From positions 1 to 64,000 of the forward strand of contig PIVX01000007.1 of the NCBI GenBank assembly GCA_003353785.1: 64,000 nt of DNA, read 5' to 3'. The translations under genes and the position numbers were made by a program. Below the pieces are notes generated by a model that was not told the DNA's origin, did no database searches, and saw only the letters and a list, made by a program, of their open reading frames with translations. This document shows positions 48,492-57,949 of this stretch, one piece after another. Origin of the DNA: Gammaproteobacteria bacterium (lineage in GTDB: Bacteria > Pseudomonadota > Gammaproteobacteria > PIVX01). How positions within the stretch are numbered: the first letter of the stretch is position 1; every line of letters starts with the position of its first letter.

Positions 48492-50633
48492 TTAGTGTAG
48501 AGATAAACCTAATGAATTGTCAATATCTTTTACATCTTTGTATTCGTCAATACTTTGACTAATTATTTCTAAAGCACGTACTCTGTCTTGCCCTGTAATA
48601 TTAAGAGGTTTAATTATGTTTGGATCTGTGACATCATTCGTTCTTATAAAAATATCTACTAATCTTTTATAATCCTTCTCATTAAAATCATTCTGAATAT
48701 AAGCTTCTTGACCACTTTTATCCACCAAAATAGTTATTTCGTCATTGTCATCATATTCTATAGTACTCTGATAGCAATTTTCCTGTTCTGCTAATTGAGT
48801 AAAACCATTTATACCATCTAAGTCTTCTAAAATTTCTGTTAATTGTTCTTCGATATCTAGAGACTCTCCATATTCAGAGTCATTATCCACACATATTCCA
48901 TTAAGATCTTGATTTGAAATTTTATGCTTTGCTAGAGGATTATTCTGCATTACAAAACCCTGATGAACTGTTGTTGGTTGATAATCGTCTGAATTTTTAG
49001 TTGTAGAATTTTTTTTATATGCTCTAATTGAGCTATCAATTAGTACTTTTGTAGTATGATTATTATATTCCGCATAAGATTTATTAAAATATCTGATCCC
49101 TTCTTTATAGAGTTGGTGCTCATCACTACCTAGCTCAAATTCTAGTAATTTATTATTTATCATCTTAATGAAACTTTCAGGACTACTAGTTATAGGCAAA
49201 TTTAGATTTTGAGATTCTATTAATTTCTTTAAGGCTTTTTGGGTTTTATATTGTTTAGGAAATTCATTTATTTCATACTGTTTGTTTAAGGCTAATATTA
49301 ACATTCTAGCATATTGCTTAGTATTGTCATTAAGAGGAATTTCAGGATAATTGTTCTTGGCAATTTCTTTTAACTCCTGTAATTTTACTCCCCATTTATC
49401 AAAATCATCTTGTTTATAGTCAGAACCATGATATAACAAATCCATTTCAGCATAGCTTTCAAATATTTCTAAAAATTTTTCTGGATCATCATTTGGAGTT
49501 AAATTATAATCAAGCATAATTTGGTTAATATAGGGCGCAAATAGATCTACCTCCGAGTCATCCTCATTTGATTGACCTATCTTTAATACATGAGAAATAT
49601 ATTTAGTAATAGGCCGCTCCTTATTAACCTCCTGCAAATCAAGCAAGTCCAGCGGCTCACTATTAGATGATTTTTTAAGAGGTTTATTAACAGATTTATT
49701 TATAGAGTTCAACTTTCTTTTTATCGACCATAGTGTAGTAGAAGGAGCTCCTACTTTATTAGAACGAGAAGTTATTGAATGACGATGTGCATATATATGA
49801 TCACCGACTTCTGATGCCTTCTTGACAGTACTATTCTCATAATCAGGTGGTCTAGATATCAACTTCATATACAAAATTGCAGTCTTTTTTTCTTCAGATA
49901 GATTCGGCTTATATTTTGAGGCAATTCTCTTTCTACATATATTAAGAGCACCTAAAGTACCACTGACATCTTGTTTATAACGAACAAGTCCTTTAGATTT
50001 TTGCTGATCAGTTTTACTGTCTAATCTAGACTTCTCTTTATACTTATCAAGTGTACCTCTGGTAGGACCTATATGTGGAAACATTAAATCATCAACATCA
50101 CTTGCTTGTTTTAAGCCGTATTTTACACTAGGAAGCTTTTCTATAAGTTTCCTTTGCTCTAGTAACGCGTTATAAATGTCATTATAATTAGAAACATCCT
50201 GAAATTTATTATTTACTTTTTGTTTTTTAATTATCCCGGTATAACGTACTAATGAATCCAAAACTACCTTGAGAAGAAAATAATTTTTACTCTCCGCTAA
50301 CTGTTTAGCTACATCACAATAGTAAATTATTTTATCTTTAGTTTTTGCACTTGATGTCTCTTGCATAAGATCATCAGATATCATGAAATCAAGATTATTA
50401 GCAAAATCTATATATATCTCAAGATTCTTTACTTTTATTTTTATATCATACTGATCATCTGGTTGCCGAACCTCTTTTGGTTGCTGATCATCTGATTGTT
50501 GCTCTTCATCTTCAGGCAGTGCCAATTTTGCTGTATATGATATTTGATTATCCACAAATAATTTTGCACAAGCAAAATTTAAAGTCTCAGAAAATTTTTC
50601 TGGATTTTTTGGTAATTTATATTTTTCTGGCAT
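48492..50633 (-). CDS. 713-residue hydrophilic protein of unknown function
   Basis: No family recognised. Soluble, highly charged, rich in Lys, Asp, Asn, Gln; no signal peptide or membrane helix. An imperfect internal duplication is visible: residues about 172-206 (LKQASDVDDLMFPHIGPTR, then DKYKEKSRL) and about 271-309 (KKASEVGDHIYAHRHS, then LWSIKRKLNS). The N-terminal 40-60 are Gln/Asp-rich (EEQQSDDQQ). Its size, composition and isolated position fit a secreted effector or structural protein, but this is inference. It converges on fba with 6 bp between the stops. Confidence 0.6.
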   Translation of the reverse strand: MPEKYKLPKNPEKFSETLNFACAKLFVDNQISYTAKLALPEDEEQQSDDQQPKEVRQPDDQYDIKIKVKNLEIYIDFANNLDFMISDDLMQETSSAKTKDKIIYYCDVAKQLAESKNYFLLKVVLDSLVRYTGIIKKQKVNNKFQDVSNYNDIYNALLEQRKLIEKLPSVKYGLKQASDVDDLMFPHIGPTRGTLDKYKEKSRLDSKTDQQKSKGLVRYKQDVSGTLGALNICRKRIASKYKPNLSEEKKTAILYMKLISRPPDYENSTVKKASEVGDHIYAHRHSITSRSNKVGAPSTTLWSIKRKLNSINKSVNKPLKKSSNSEPLDLLDLQEVNKERPITKYISHVLKIGQSNEDDSEVDLFAPYINQIMLDYNLTPNDDPEKFLEIFESYAEMDLLYHGSDYKQDDFDKWGVKLQELKEIAKNNYPEIPLNDNTKQYARMLILALNKQYEINEFPKQYKTQKALKKLIESQNLNLPITSSPESFIKMINNKLLEFELGSDEHQLYKEGIRYFNKSYAEYNNHTTKVLIDSSIRAYKKNSTTKNSDDYQPTTVHQGFVMQNNPLAKHKISNQDLNGICVDNDSEYGESLDIEEQLTEILEDLDGINGFTQLAEQENCYQSTIEYDDNDEITILVDKSGQEAYIQNDFNEKDYKRLVDIFIRTNDVTDPNIIKPLNITGQDRVRALEIISQSIDEYKDVKDIDNSLGLSLH

Positions 50634-51316
50634 AACATTAAACCCATGTATATAGATATAATTATAGACATAAGATACTACATATACATAGTAGTTATAT
50701 TATGATTCTTATTGATCTTTTAATAGATTCACTGATGACACTAATCAGCCAAAACGCTAACATGTTGAATAAAATAAAGAACCTAGTGAATAGAATTAAT
50801 AACTATGTCCGAAATATAGACCCATAATTACTTATTTTTGATTTTTAAAAACAGCAATAGTGTTTATCCACCCAATGACTATATTTTATTGCTATGATCT
50901 TAATATATTTGTATGATACACAATTTATCCACTAATATTAGATGTTTTCGAGTCCCTTAATCAGAAAAACCACTTCGTGATAACTTGGGTTATTCAATAT
51001 CTAGTGGCAAAACAATGGATAATTTGCAGCCAAGTTACATAATATTCTTTTAAGATAGTATCTCCTCTACCGATGTAAAATATTAAACAAGTTACTGTAG
51101 TTTGACATCCTCACCTACCTAAAAGAAAAGCGGATCTCAAAAACATCTCCGCAATATTTTTTGGTTTCTGCTTCATAGTTGCTACCGCTCCACAGACTTT
51201 ACCTCCCGGCTGCCCACCAGTATGATCTTACAAATAGATACGTATATTATGTGCATAAAAATAATAATTTTATAATCGGTTAAGATTAAAGTTTTTCTTC
51301 TAATCTATTTTAAATA
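50634..51316. other. 683-bp gene-poor stretch with IS remnant
   Basis: Contains a 41-codon plus-strand frame (50702-50827) without support and two DnaA-box-like sequences (50864-50872, 50925-50933). From 51103 a tnpB-tail remnant with right-end motif follows. No other gene seen. Confidence 0.5.
51103..51240 (-). mobile_element. tnpB-tail remnant with right-end motif
   Basis: The minus strand reads LVGSREVKSVER, stop-broken, homologous to plus-strand GSQDVKSEE at 10046. It ends CTTTTCTTTTAGGTAGGTGA then GGATGTCAAA (51103-51135), nearly identical to 46398-46429. Non-coding. Confidence 0.6.
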
Positions 51317-52492
51317 TCATAACTCATTATCAGTATTGATAACCTGCTCTATTTCTAAATTAAGATCGTTCATTTCTGTTACTATCTTTATATATCCTTT
51401 CTGTTTTTTTTCTTCAGGTATTTTCTCTAGATCATTAAAAGAATAAGCCATTTTATGATAGCTAGATCTAACTTTACTCTTATTCGTATCAGTCAAAGTA
51501 TTAAATTTATTACCAAGTTTGACATAAATATTTTTTATTTTACGTATATACAAGTCATCTTTAATCATTGTATAAGTGTTAAGGATAGTTGTTAATTGTT
51601 CTAATTGCTCTGCTACTGTATCTATGGTATTTTGAATTGCATAAATATTCTTTTCCATACTTTGGTTAAATTGATCTAATTTTATCACAATTTTTGTGTA
51701 TGCCATTTGCTTCTGTCTAGCAACAGTTTTTGGTAATTTTATAAGATAGTCCCTAGCTATTTCATAGCTTGATCTAACCTTATCTTTTGATAACGGATCC
51801 ATGTTTTTAAATTTTTCTTCTAAATCTATATAAATATTTTTAATATACTTTACATACAAAACTTCATTTTCTTCAGTAAAATAATCAACATTTACAATGT
51901 TCTTCTTCAAAACCACCAATTTATCTTCAGTAGACATAGCTGTATCTTCATTTCTTGAACTGATAAAATGATTCATATCTTTACTTACAATTGGAGTTAA
52001 ATTAACTCTTCTATTAAAAATTTCTAGAGTACTCTGCCAATTTTCAGGAATATCACTAACTATTGATCCAAAACTATTTATTATTATATTGTCCGGCTCA
52101 ACGCCTCTTTTAACCAACTCTTTTCTGATAGAATTAGCTCGTTGCTTAGATAAAACCATATTAAAAGTAAAATTACCTGTTTGACTGGTAAATCCATCTA
52201 CTAAGACTCCTATATGCTTATGAGTCCTTAAACATGTAGCAACCTCATCTAAATTTTTGTGGTATTTAGCTAAAATAGTCGCCTTACCATTATCAAATAA
52301 AGCTATATATGGAGACTCATTTATTTTTCTTAAGCATGGATAAGATTGCACATATCCAATTTGTATATTCTCTTCTGTTCCTCTAGAATTAGTATCCATT
52401 GTTTGTAATGGAATATTATCAGCTCTCATAGCTGGGCTTATTAGTATTAATAATACGGTTATTTTAGTTAAAAAAATCTTGTCAAATCTCAT
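51317..52492 (-). CDS. OmpA-domain protein with duplicated helical C-terminus
   Basis: 391 residues. Signal peptide (cut near MRA-DN). Residues about 80-165 are an OmpA/MotB peptidoglycan-binding domain (VLVDGFTSQTGNF, SKQRANSIRKELVKRGV, FNRRVNL). The C-terminal half holds two copies of a helical unit of about 70 residues (about 215-285 and 315-385): YVKYIKNIYIDLEEKFKNMD versus YIRKIKNIYVKLGNKFNTLT, both followed by KVRSSY. No beta-barrel is seen, so it is likely a periplasmic cell-wall-anchored protein. The repeat unit matches no family I know. Confidence 0.75.
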   Translation of the reverse strand: MRFDKIFLTKITVLLILISPAMRADNIPLQTMDTNSRGTEENIQIGYVQSYPCLRKINESPYIALFDNGKATILAKYHKNLDEVATCLRTHKHIGVLVDGFTSQTGNFTFNMVLSKQRANSIRKELVKRGVEPDNIIINSFGSIVSDIPENWQSTLEIFNRRVNLTPIVSKDMNHFISSRNEDTAMSTEDKLVVLKKNIVNVDYFTEENEVLYVKYIKNIYIDLEEKFKNMDPLSKDKVRSSYEIARDYLIKLPKTVARQKQMAYTKIVIKLDQFNQSMEKNIYAIQNTIDTVAEQLEQLTTILNTYTMIKDDLYIRKIKNIYVKLGNKFNTLTDTNKSKVRSSYHKMAYSFNDLEKIPEEKKQKGYIKIVTEMNDLNLEIEQVINTDNEL

Positions 52493-52747
52493 TTTTCCTA
52501 CTCAAATTTATCAGTTCTTAAATTGTTACCTTAACGTAAATAATACTTAATTTCAAATTATTATTTAGATCTCTTACCAAAGATATAATCTCTTAAAATT
52601 ACCGAGACAAAGAAAAAAATATACTTTAAATATAGGAGTTTATATTATTCCTCATTCATAAAAATAACTAATCTTAAACTCTCTTAATTAATTATTATTA
52701 TGGAATAAACACTGAAAAGATAAAGAAATTATAAATTCTGTAGGGAA

Positions 52748-53500
52748 TTAAATCAATGAGAATGTTGCTACTAGAGGTAGATGATCTGATAAACCTTTCC
52801 AAATTTTAGAGTCTAAACATTTAGCCTCTATCAAATCAACTCCCTTATAGTAAATACGGTCATTTTTTAATAATGGTTTCATTGCAGGATAAGTCTTAGC
52901 ATAATCTCCAGTAAAATTTTTATAAGCTTCTTTAAAATTCAACGCATATTCCATCTGTGTCGTGTCTTCAACACGCCAATCATTAAAATCACCAGCCAAA
53001 ATAATCCCGTGTTCCTTATTCAAACTCAACAATAATTCTATTAGATTATTTATCTGAGAATTACGATTAGTTTTTAACATCCCAAAATGGACACACATTA
53101 AATGTATCGGTCTAGAATCACCAAATGGAAATACCATACTATAGAGTATCCCCCTACTTGATCTAGGAAATTTTGATAAAGTTACATGTTTAATATCCGA
53201 CAATACAAACTTACTAAAAATAGCATTCCCATGATGGCCTGTTAAATATTTTGCATGTTTACTGTATGAAAAATATGGCCAATTTCCATCAGCAATAAAT
53301 TCTGGTTGACTCTGATCTGGCCAAGTATCATGTCTTTTCTCTTTACGAGTATGTTTTCCTAAAATTTCTTGTACAAATAAAAGATCTGGAAATTCATTAG
53401 TAATACTATCTCGCATTTCATGAATATTAAAAGAAATATTACCAGCCCCAAATCCTTTGTGCATATTATAAGTCATGATTTTAATTGTATTATTAGTCAT
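52748..53500 (-). CDS. endonuclease/exonuclease/phosphatase-family hydrolase
   Basis: 250 residues. EEP-fold motifs: TYNMHKGFGAGN, LFVQEILGKH (metal Glu), LAGDFNDWR, and LSDHLPLVATFSL (catalytic Asp-His). It resembles the YbhP-like EEP proteins rather than ExoIII. Substrate (nucleic acid, phospholipid or phosphoester) unclear. The start overlaps the stop of the upstream MFS gene by 4 bp (ATGA), so the two are translationally coupled. Confidence 0.84.
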   Translation of the reverse strand: MTNNTIKIMTYNMHKGFGAGNISFNIHEMRDSITNEFPDLLFVQEILGKHTRKEKRHDTWPDQSQPEFIADGNWPYFSYSKHAKYLTGHHGNAIFSKFVLSDIKHVTLSKFPRSSRGILYSMVFPFGDSRPIHLMCVHFGMLKTNRNSQINNLIELLLSLNKEHGIILAGDFNDWRVEDTTQMEYALNFKEAYKNFTGDYAKTYPAMKPLLKNDRIYYKGVDLIEAKCLDSKIWKGLSDHLPLVATFSLI

Positions 53501-54771
53501 CCGTCAGAGTAATCCGTAGATTCACAATAGGTCTCTTTAACAAAAAATAATATCAATATACTTACAATGAAACTAATCGGCAATAACATAAAAGCTAATT
53601 GATAATCATTCGATGAAAAATGTATTTGTCCATTTACAAGAGCATTGTTCCGTGCACTATAAGATAATAATAAACTAACAGCTGGTTGAAAAATTGGAGC
53701 GCCAAATAATATACACATCATATTTGTGAATCCCATAGCAGTTCCTCTTACCTCATGACTAGTAATATCCCTCATTAACGCAAAAGGGATCATATAAGAG
53801 CCACAAAAAAAACCTAGCGCCATCAACAATAGATACATATTAAACAAAATATAAGGAGGATAATAAATAATGAATATGGATATTAATAAAGATATAAAGG
53901 AAAAAATATACATTATAGACTTTCGTTTACCTATAATATCTGATAACCATCCAGAAAAAGGAGCCCCCATTGCAGCCCCACAAAATATAGAAGAACTACC
54001 AATAGATGCATCCAACAGACTTACCTTATACAGCTCCTGTATGTACGGGATACACCATAAAGATGCAAGCCCGGCGATCACTATAAACATTAACCCTGAG
54101 TATACTCCTATAAACCAAGCTTGTGGTTTTTTTATTACTAACGATAATGTCTTTAATAATGTACCATGCCTTTGGCAGCTATCGGCTTTACTACCATCCT
54201 TTACAAAAATCAATACTAATATTAATAATATAAACCCTGAGATAAATACTACAAATATTGCTCCTCTCCAACCAAAATGACTTTCTACTATAATACCAAG
54301 AAGATACTGAACAATCGCAATACCGAATGCTGCTACTGCTTCTACCATCCCAATAGCCAAAGCAAATAATCTAGGAGGTAGCCATCTGGCACAAAGATCA
54401 AAAGCCACTGAGATAGCAGGTGCCGATCCTAGTCCCATTAACATTCTAATACATATTGCTAAATAAAAAGAGTTCGTAAAGCAAAACATTAAACATGCAG
54501 TAGAACTAAAAAATATTGAGAGTACTAATACCCTTTTAGGACCAAATCTATCGACCAATACTCCGGACGGAGCTTGTAATATTAGATATGTATAAAAATA
54601 GCTTGAAGATAAAATACTAACTTTAACAATATCAATAGAGAAATCCTTCATCAGCGAAGGAATCATAATTCCAGGGCTAACCTGCAAAGAAAATTGCAAC
54701 ATCACAAAAATTGAAGATAGACCGCAAATCAAAATTGCTCTTGGGATATTATTATTACTATCAGATCGCAT
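53497..54771 (-). CDS. MFS transporter, Pht-like
   Basis: 424 residues, 12 membrane helices. Helix 1-2 segment SPGIMIPSLMKDFSIDIVKV and the loop motif GVLVDRFGPKRVL match the carriers at 16803 and 59391. Substrate unknown. It is coupled with the EEP hydrolase gene (overlapping ATGA) and lies 4 bp after the ferredoxin gene. The grouping ferredoxin-MFS-EEP follows coaD on the same strand. Confidence 0.85.
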   Translation of the reverse strand: MRSDSNNNIPRAILICGLSSIFVMLQFSLQVSPGIMIPSLMKDFSIDIVKVSILSSSYFYTYLILQAPSGVLVDRFGPKRVLVLSIFFSSTACLMFCFTNSFYLAICIRMLMGLGSAPAISVAFDLCARWLPPRLFALAIGMVEAVAAFGIAIVQYLLGIIVESHFGWRGAIFVVFISGFILLILVLIFVKDGSKADSCQRHGTLLKTLSLVIKKPQAWFIGVYSGLMFIVIAGLASLWCIPYIQELYKVSLLDASIGSSSIFCGAAMGAPFSGWLSDIIGKRKSIMYIFSFISLLISIFIIYYPPYILFNMYLLLMALGFFCGSYMIPFALMRDITSHEVRGTAMGFTNMMCILFGAPIFQPAVSLLLSYSARNNALVNGQIHFSSNDYQLAFMLLPISFIVSILILFFVKETYCESTDYSDG

Positions 54772-54775
54772 ATTA

Positions 54776-55036
54776 TTAATCTACTTCATTTACTGCTTGT
54801 AATTTTACAAATTTCCTTTCTAGGTCATCCCTACTCTCAACATGCTTTGGATCCTTTTTAATACAATCTATTGGACATATATCTATACAAGCAGGTTTAT
54901 CACTATGCCCTATACACTCCGTACATAAATTATGATCTATAATGTAGATCTCACCACCAAAAGAAATAGCTTTGTTAGGACAAACTTCTTCACATACATC
55001 ACAATTAATACATTCAGTTGTAATATATAAAGACAT
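54776..55036 (-). CDS. 2[4Fe-4S] ferredoxin, YfhL-type
   Basis: 86 residues from the ATG at 55036 (AGGA 6 nt upstream); the frame extends to 55063, inside coaD. Two cluster sites are visible: C9, C12, C15, C19 and C38, C41, C50 with C54, the second with the longer C-x8-C spacing of the YfhL/Alvin ferredoxin group. Low-potential electron carrier. Directly downstream of coaD, a conserved pair (for example in Pseudomonas). Confidence 0.93.
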   Translation of the reverse strand: MSLYITTECINCDVCEEVCPNKAISFGGEIYIIDHNLCTECIGHSDKPACIDICPIDCIKKDPKHVESRDDLERKFVKLQAVNEVD

Positions 55037-55037
55037 T

Positions 55038-55541
55038 TTATTTCCTATCTTTAATATAATCAATTAATGCCTCTTTTACCAAAGGCGCAACAAAATCAGA
55101 TACATCTCCTCCAAGATCTGATATCTGTTTAACTAAAGATGAGGATATATATGTAAATTGCTCTGCTGGAGTAAGAAAAACAGTTTCTATGTCTGGTAAT
55201 AACTTCCTATTAACACTTGCTAACTGTATCTCATATTCAAAATCAGACACTGCTCGTAATCCACGTAGAACTGTATAAATATCTATATGTCTTAAGAAAT
55301 TTATTAATAACCCTTCAAAAGAACAAACATTAATATTTTTTAGATCTCCTAGCACATCTTTAACTAACGCTACACGTCGTTCAACAGGAAATGTAGCTTT
55401 TTTTGAAGAAACCTCGGCTACTGCAATTACTACTTCATCAAATATTTTAGATGCACGAATTATAAGATCCGTATGCCCATTAGTGATCGGATCAAAGCTA
55501 CCTGGATAAACTATTTTTCTGTATTTAATATTATTTTGCAT
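55038..55541 (-). CDS. coaD: phosphopantetheine adenylyltransferase
   Basis: 167 residues. Penultimate step of coenzyme A synthesis. VYPGSFDPITNGHTDLI carries the nucleotidyltransferase T/HxGH motif (residues 20-23), with GLRAVSDFEYEIQLASVNR and the terminal ISSSLVKQIS. Its stop lies 1 nt before the ferredoxin start, so the two are coupled. Divergent from lolB. Confidence 0.96.
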   Translation of the reverse strand: MQNNIKYRKIVYPGSFDPITNGHTDLIIRASKIFDEVVIAVAEVSSKKATFPVERRVALVKDVLGDLKNINVCSFEGLLINFLRHIDIYTVLRGLRAVSDFEYEIQLASVNRKLLPDIETVFLTPAEQFTYISSSLVKQISDLGGDVSDFVAPLVKEALIDYIKDRK

Positions 55542-55599
55542 ATCAAAATCTCTGTTAGTTAGAAAAAACTCATTTTCTAGTAAGAAAGTATGATAACCT

Positions 55600-56229
55600 A
55601 TGCATATAATGGCTCAAAGAAATATTTACCAATTAGTAACTACTATTAGCTTATTTGTAAATTTATTCGGGTGTACATATAGAGCAAATCTTCTACAAGA
55701 GCAACCTACTCTGGCTCCCACAGCCATAACTCATTGGAAAATAGACGGAAAAATTTCTGGTTTTACAAAGAACTCTGGTTGGAGAAGCTCTATAATCTGG
55801 ATACAAGAAGGCCATAATTTTACTGTTAAGCTGCTCCCCACATTGACCAGCAGAAAAATATTACTGCGTCAAACAGCTAAAGAAGCCTTATTCGAAACAA
55901 CGGAAGAAAAATTAACTGGAAAAATTTTAGACAAACTCCTTTATAATAAAATTGGTTGGTATATACCATTTAAATCAATGCAATATTGGCTAAAAGGATT
56001 GCCCGATCCAAATTCAAAATACAAAATCACATCAGGTAATAATGCTAACAAAAAAATAATACAAGATAACTGGGAAATAGAATATAAAAGTTTTGTTTCA
56101 TCTTCAAAATACAAGTTACCTAAGAAAATCTTTATCAGTAACAAAACTTACAATCTTCGTTTAATAATTAATAATTGGAACTTTACCCCCCCCCCCCTAC
56201 AATCCAAAAAAATAAGTAATAACTACTAA
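55600..56229 (+). CDS. lolB: outer-membrane lipoprotein receptor LolB
   Basis: 209 residues. Signal peptide with lipobox L22-F-G-C25. The mature part follows LolB: HWKIDGKISGFTKNSGW, SSIIWIQEGHNFTVKLL, GWYIPFKSMQYWLKGLPDPN, then DNWEIEYKSF. LolB inserts lipoproteins delivered by LolA into the outer membrane. The usual partner ispE is not adjacent. Twelve consecutive C (56186-56197) lie just before the stop; a change in their number would alter only about the last 10 residues. Confidence 0.9.
   Translation: MHIMAQRNIYQLVTTISLFVNLFGCTYRANLLQEQPTLAPTAITHWKIDGKISGFTKNSGWRSSIIWIQEGHNFTVKLLPTLTSRKILLRQTAKEALFETTEEKLTGKILDKLLYNKIGWYIPFKSMQYWLKGLPDPNSKYKITSGNNANKKIIQDNWEIEYKSFVSSSKYKLPKKIFISNKTYNLRLIINNWNFTPPPLQSKKISNNY
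56186..56197 (+). repeat. 12-C homopolymer in lolB 3' end
   Basis: Twelve C in a row in a genome where C runs over 4 are rare. Encodes Pro-Pro-Pro region in frame. Length may vary by slippage. Confidence 0.9.
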
Positions 56230-57509
56230 ACAGAAGCTGCTATCCGATTTGTATCTGCTCTAAACTGATATTTAAACAGAAAAATACCTGTTGCGGCAGT
56301 AATAGCAACAAAAAACAACCAAAATGCTGCAGCAAATCTAGTCCCCGTAATAATTTGCAAATAAGAACATACTAAAGGAGTAGTTCCCCCCAATAGGGCA
56401 TGACCTACAGTCACACTAAAGGCTAAAGCTGAATATCGACAATTTATTGGAAAAAAACCAGCCATGTAAGGCATAGCACAACCATTGATAATTCCCCCAA
56501 CAGAAACTAATATTAGAATAAATGCGAATACATCATAAATAGTAACTACTGTTCCACTGATAAAATAAAATGCTGGAAAAACCATTATTGATGTCAACAA
56601 AACGCCAAATAAGATCTGCCGATGAAAACCAAAATAATCTGCCATCCGCCCATAAACCATAATGAACATTGCATCTATAATCATAGAAAATGTATTTAGT
56701 AATAAACTTTGACTAGTACTATATCCAAGCTCCTTAAACATGTGATTAGCAAGTATTGTAGTACAGTATAAAGGCATTACTGTAAGACCAGATATTGTAA
56801 CTGCTAGGAAAGATGACATCTTGTGATTTGTTAGAATTTCTTTCCATGGATTTGATAATATCTTTTTATTATTCGCTATATTAGTAAAACTTTCCGTTTC
56901 TGGGATATTTCTTCTTAATAAAGAAATTACAATTGCTAAACAACCACCAGAAATAAATGGAACTCTCCAAGCCCAACAAGGCATGATGTCCATAGAAAAT
57001 ACTGCGCCTAGAATTGCTGCAGATACTGCACCCATTACTCCTATTCCAATTAGAATACCAGTTTTTTTGCCTAAGCCATCATAATTATTATTCTCAGTAT
57101 TATAAATATTAATACCTGTAAACTCACCCCCAATACAAATACCTTGCAAGAGTCTACAAATTATCAGCAATATTGGTGACAATATTCCCAAACTATAGTA
57201 GCTTGGAATTAGACCAATCATAATAGTCGGGATACTTACCAAAGCCATGCTATATATAATAGACTTCTGACGCCCTTGAGTATCTCCTATTAACCCAAAT
57301 ATTAAAGCTCCTAAAGGTCTTGCTACAAAGCCAACAGCAAATGCTCCAAATGAAGCTAAAATTTGACTATCAACAGAAATAGGAGGAAAGAAAACAGAAG
57401 ACAATAAGACAGCAAAGAAACCGTATAATGTATTATCAAAACATTCTACAAAATGACCACCTAAAATAGCTATACTACGTTTATTATAAATAAGGTTAAT
57501 GTAAGCCAT
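56226..57509 (-). CDS. MFS carrier of the ProP-like metabolite:H+ symporter group
   Basis: 427 residues, 12 membrane helices. Early LGGHFVECFDNTLYGFFAVL, the loop GLIGDTQGRQKSI and RLLQGICIGGEFTG are typical of ProP/ShiA/KgtP-like symporters, which take up proline, betaine, shikimate or ketoglutarate. Specificity unknown. It overlaps the lolB stop by 4 bp in convergent orientation. Confidence 0.88.
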   Translation of the reverse strand: MAYINLIYNKRSIAILGGHFVECFDNTLYGFFAVLLSSVFFPPISVDSQILASFGAFAVGFVARPLGALIFGLIGDTQGRQKSIIYSMALVSIPTIMIGLIPSYYSLGILSPILLIICRLLQGICIGGEFTGINIYNTENNNYDGLGKKTGILIGIGVMGAVSAAILGAVFSMDIMPCWAWRVPFISGGCLAIVISLLRRNIPETESFTNIANNKKILSNPWKEILTNHKMSSFLAVTISGLTVMPLYCTTILANHMFKELGYSTSQSLLLNTFSMIIDAMFIMVYGRMADYFGFHRQILFGVLLTSIMVFPAFYFISGTVVTIYDVFAFILILVSVGGIINGCAMPYMAGFFPINCRYSALAFSVTVGHALLGGTTPLVCSYLQIITGTRFAAAFWLFFVAITAATGIFLFKYQFRADTNRIAASV

Positions 57510-57688
57510 TCAAAAATTATATACTCAACTAGAAAATCTTCAACCAATAGTTTGATAGTATCAATAAACGTAGAACCGCTTGAACAAATATTAAAGCACT
57601 AAAACCATTTATACCTCTACCTATACAGAGTACTCATAAATACATAGTAGGTATTTGCGTATATTTTGACCTTTTTATAATAATTGAA

Positions 57689-57717
57689 TTGACAGCTCTA
57701 ATCAACTTAGCAAAAAT
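57689..57717 (+). promoter_or_regulatory. possible promoter of tRNA-Gln
   Basis: TTGACA (57689-57694, full consensus), 17-nt spacer, AAAAAT (57712-57717, poor -10). Located 34 bp before the tRNA. The -35 is strong, the -10 is not. Confidence 0.4.
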
Positions 57718-57750
57718 GTAAGTTGATCATTTATTAGGAAAAATCGTTAA

Positions 57751-57825
57751 TGGGGTGTAGCCAAGCGGTAAGGCACAGGGTTTTGATCCCTGCATTCCCA
57801 GGTTCGAATCCTGGCACCCCAGCCA
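57751..57825 (+). tRNA. tRNA-Gln (TTG)
   Basis: 75 nt with encoded CCA. The acceptor TGGGGTG pairs with CACCCCA; anticodon loop TTTTGAT gives TTG; T loop TTCGAAT. All arms pair. Confidence 0.97.
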
Positions 57826-57836
57826 ATTATAAGATG

Positions 57837-57922
57837 TATTTAACAGTAGATTTTTCTAAACAATATAGTTTTATAAAACAACAAATAATAATAATAAGCT
57901 TAGAAAAATCTACTGTTAAATA
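57837..57922. repeat. 23-bp perfect inverted repeat downstream of tRNA-Gln
   Basis: Arm 57837-57859 and arm 57900-57922 are exact reverse complements (TATTTAACAGTAGATTTTTC and 3 more bases), separated by a 40-nt A/T-rich loop. It lies between tRNA-Gln and the convergent DUF945 gene, so it may serve as a bidirectional terminator. Perfect pairing over 23 bp with a long loop also fits a small mobile (MITE-like) element. Confidence 0.85.
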
Positions 57923-57949
57923 TTTTTTGACTATATCTAACCAACCTCT

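Noticed and set aside
48492..50633. Annotating the 713-residue protein as a type IV effector
   Set aside because: No secretion system gene is in the window and no recognised effector domain or signal was seen; kept as unknown.
50702..50827. 41-codon plus-strand frame, possible small membrane peptide
   Set aside because: No ribosome site, no similarity, and no clear hydrophobic core; length is expected by chance.
50864..50933. Two DnaA-box-like sequences (TTATCCACC, TTATCCACT) suggesting an origin
   Set aside because: Each has one mismatch to consensus, there are only two, and no dnaA, gidA or AT-rich unwinding cluster is nearby. Chance is likely in AT-rich DNA.
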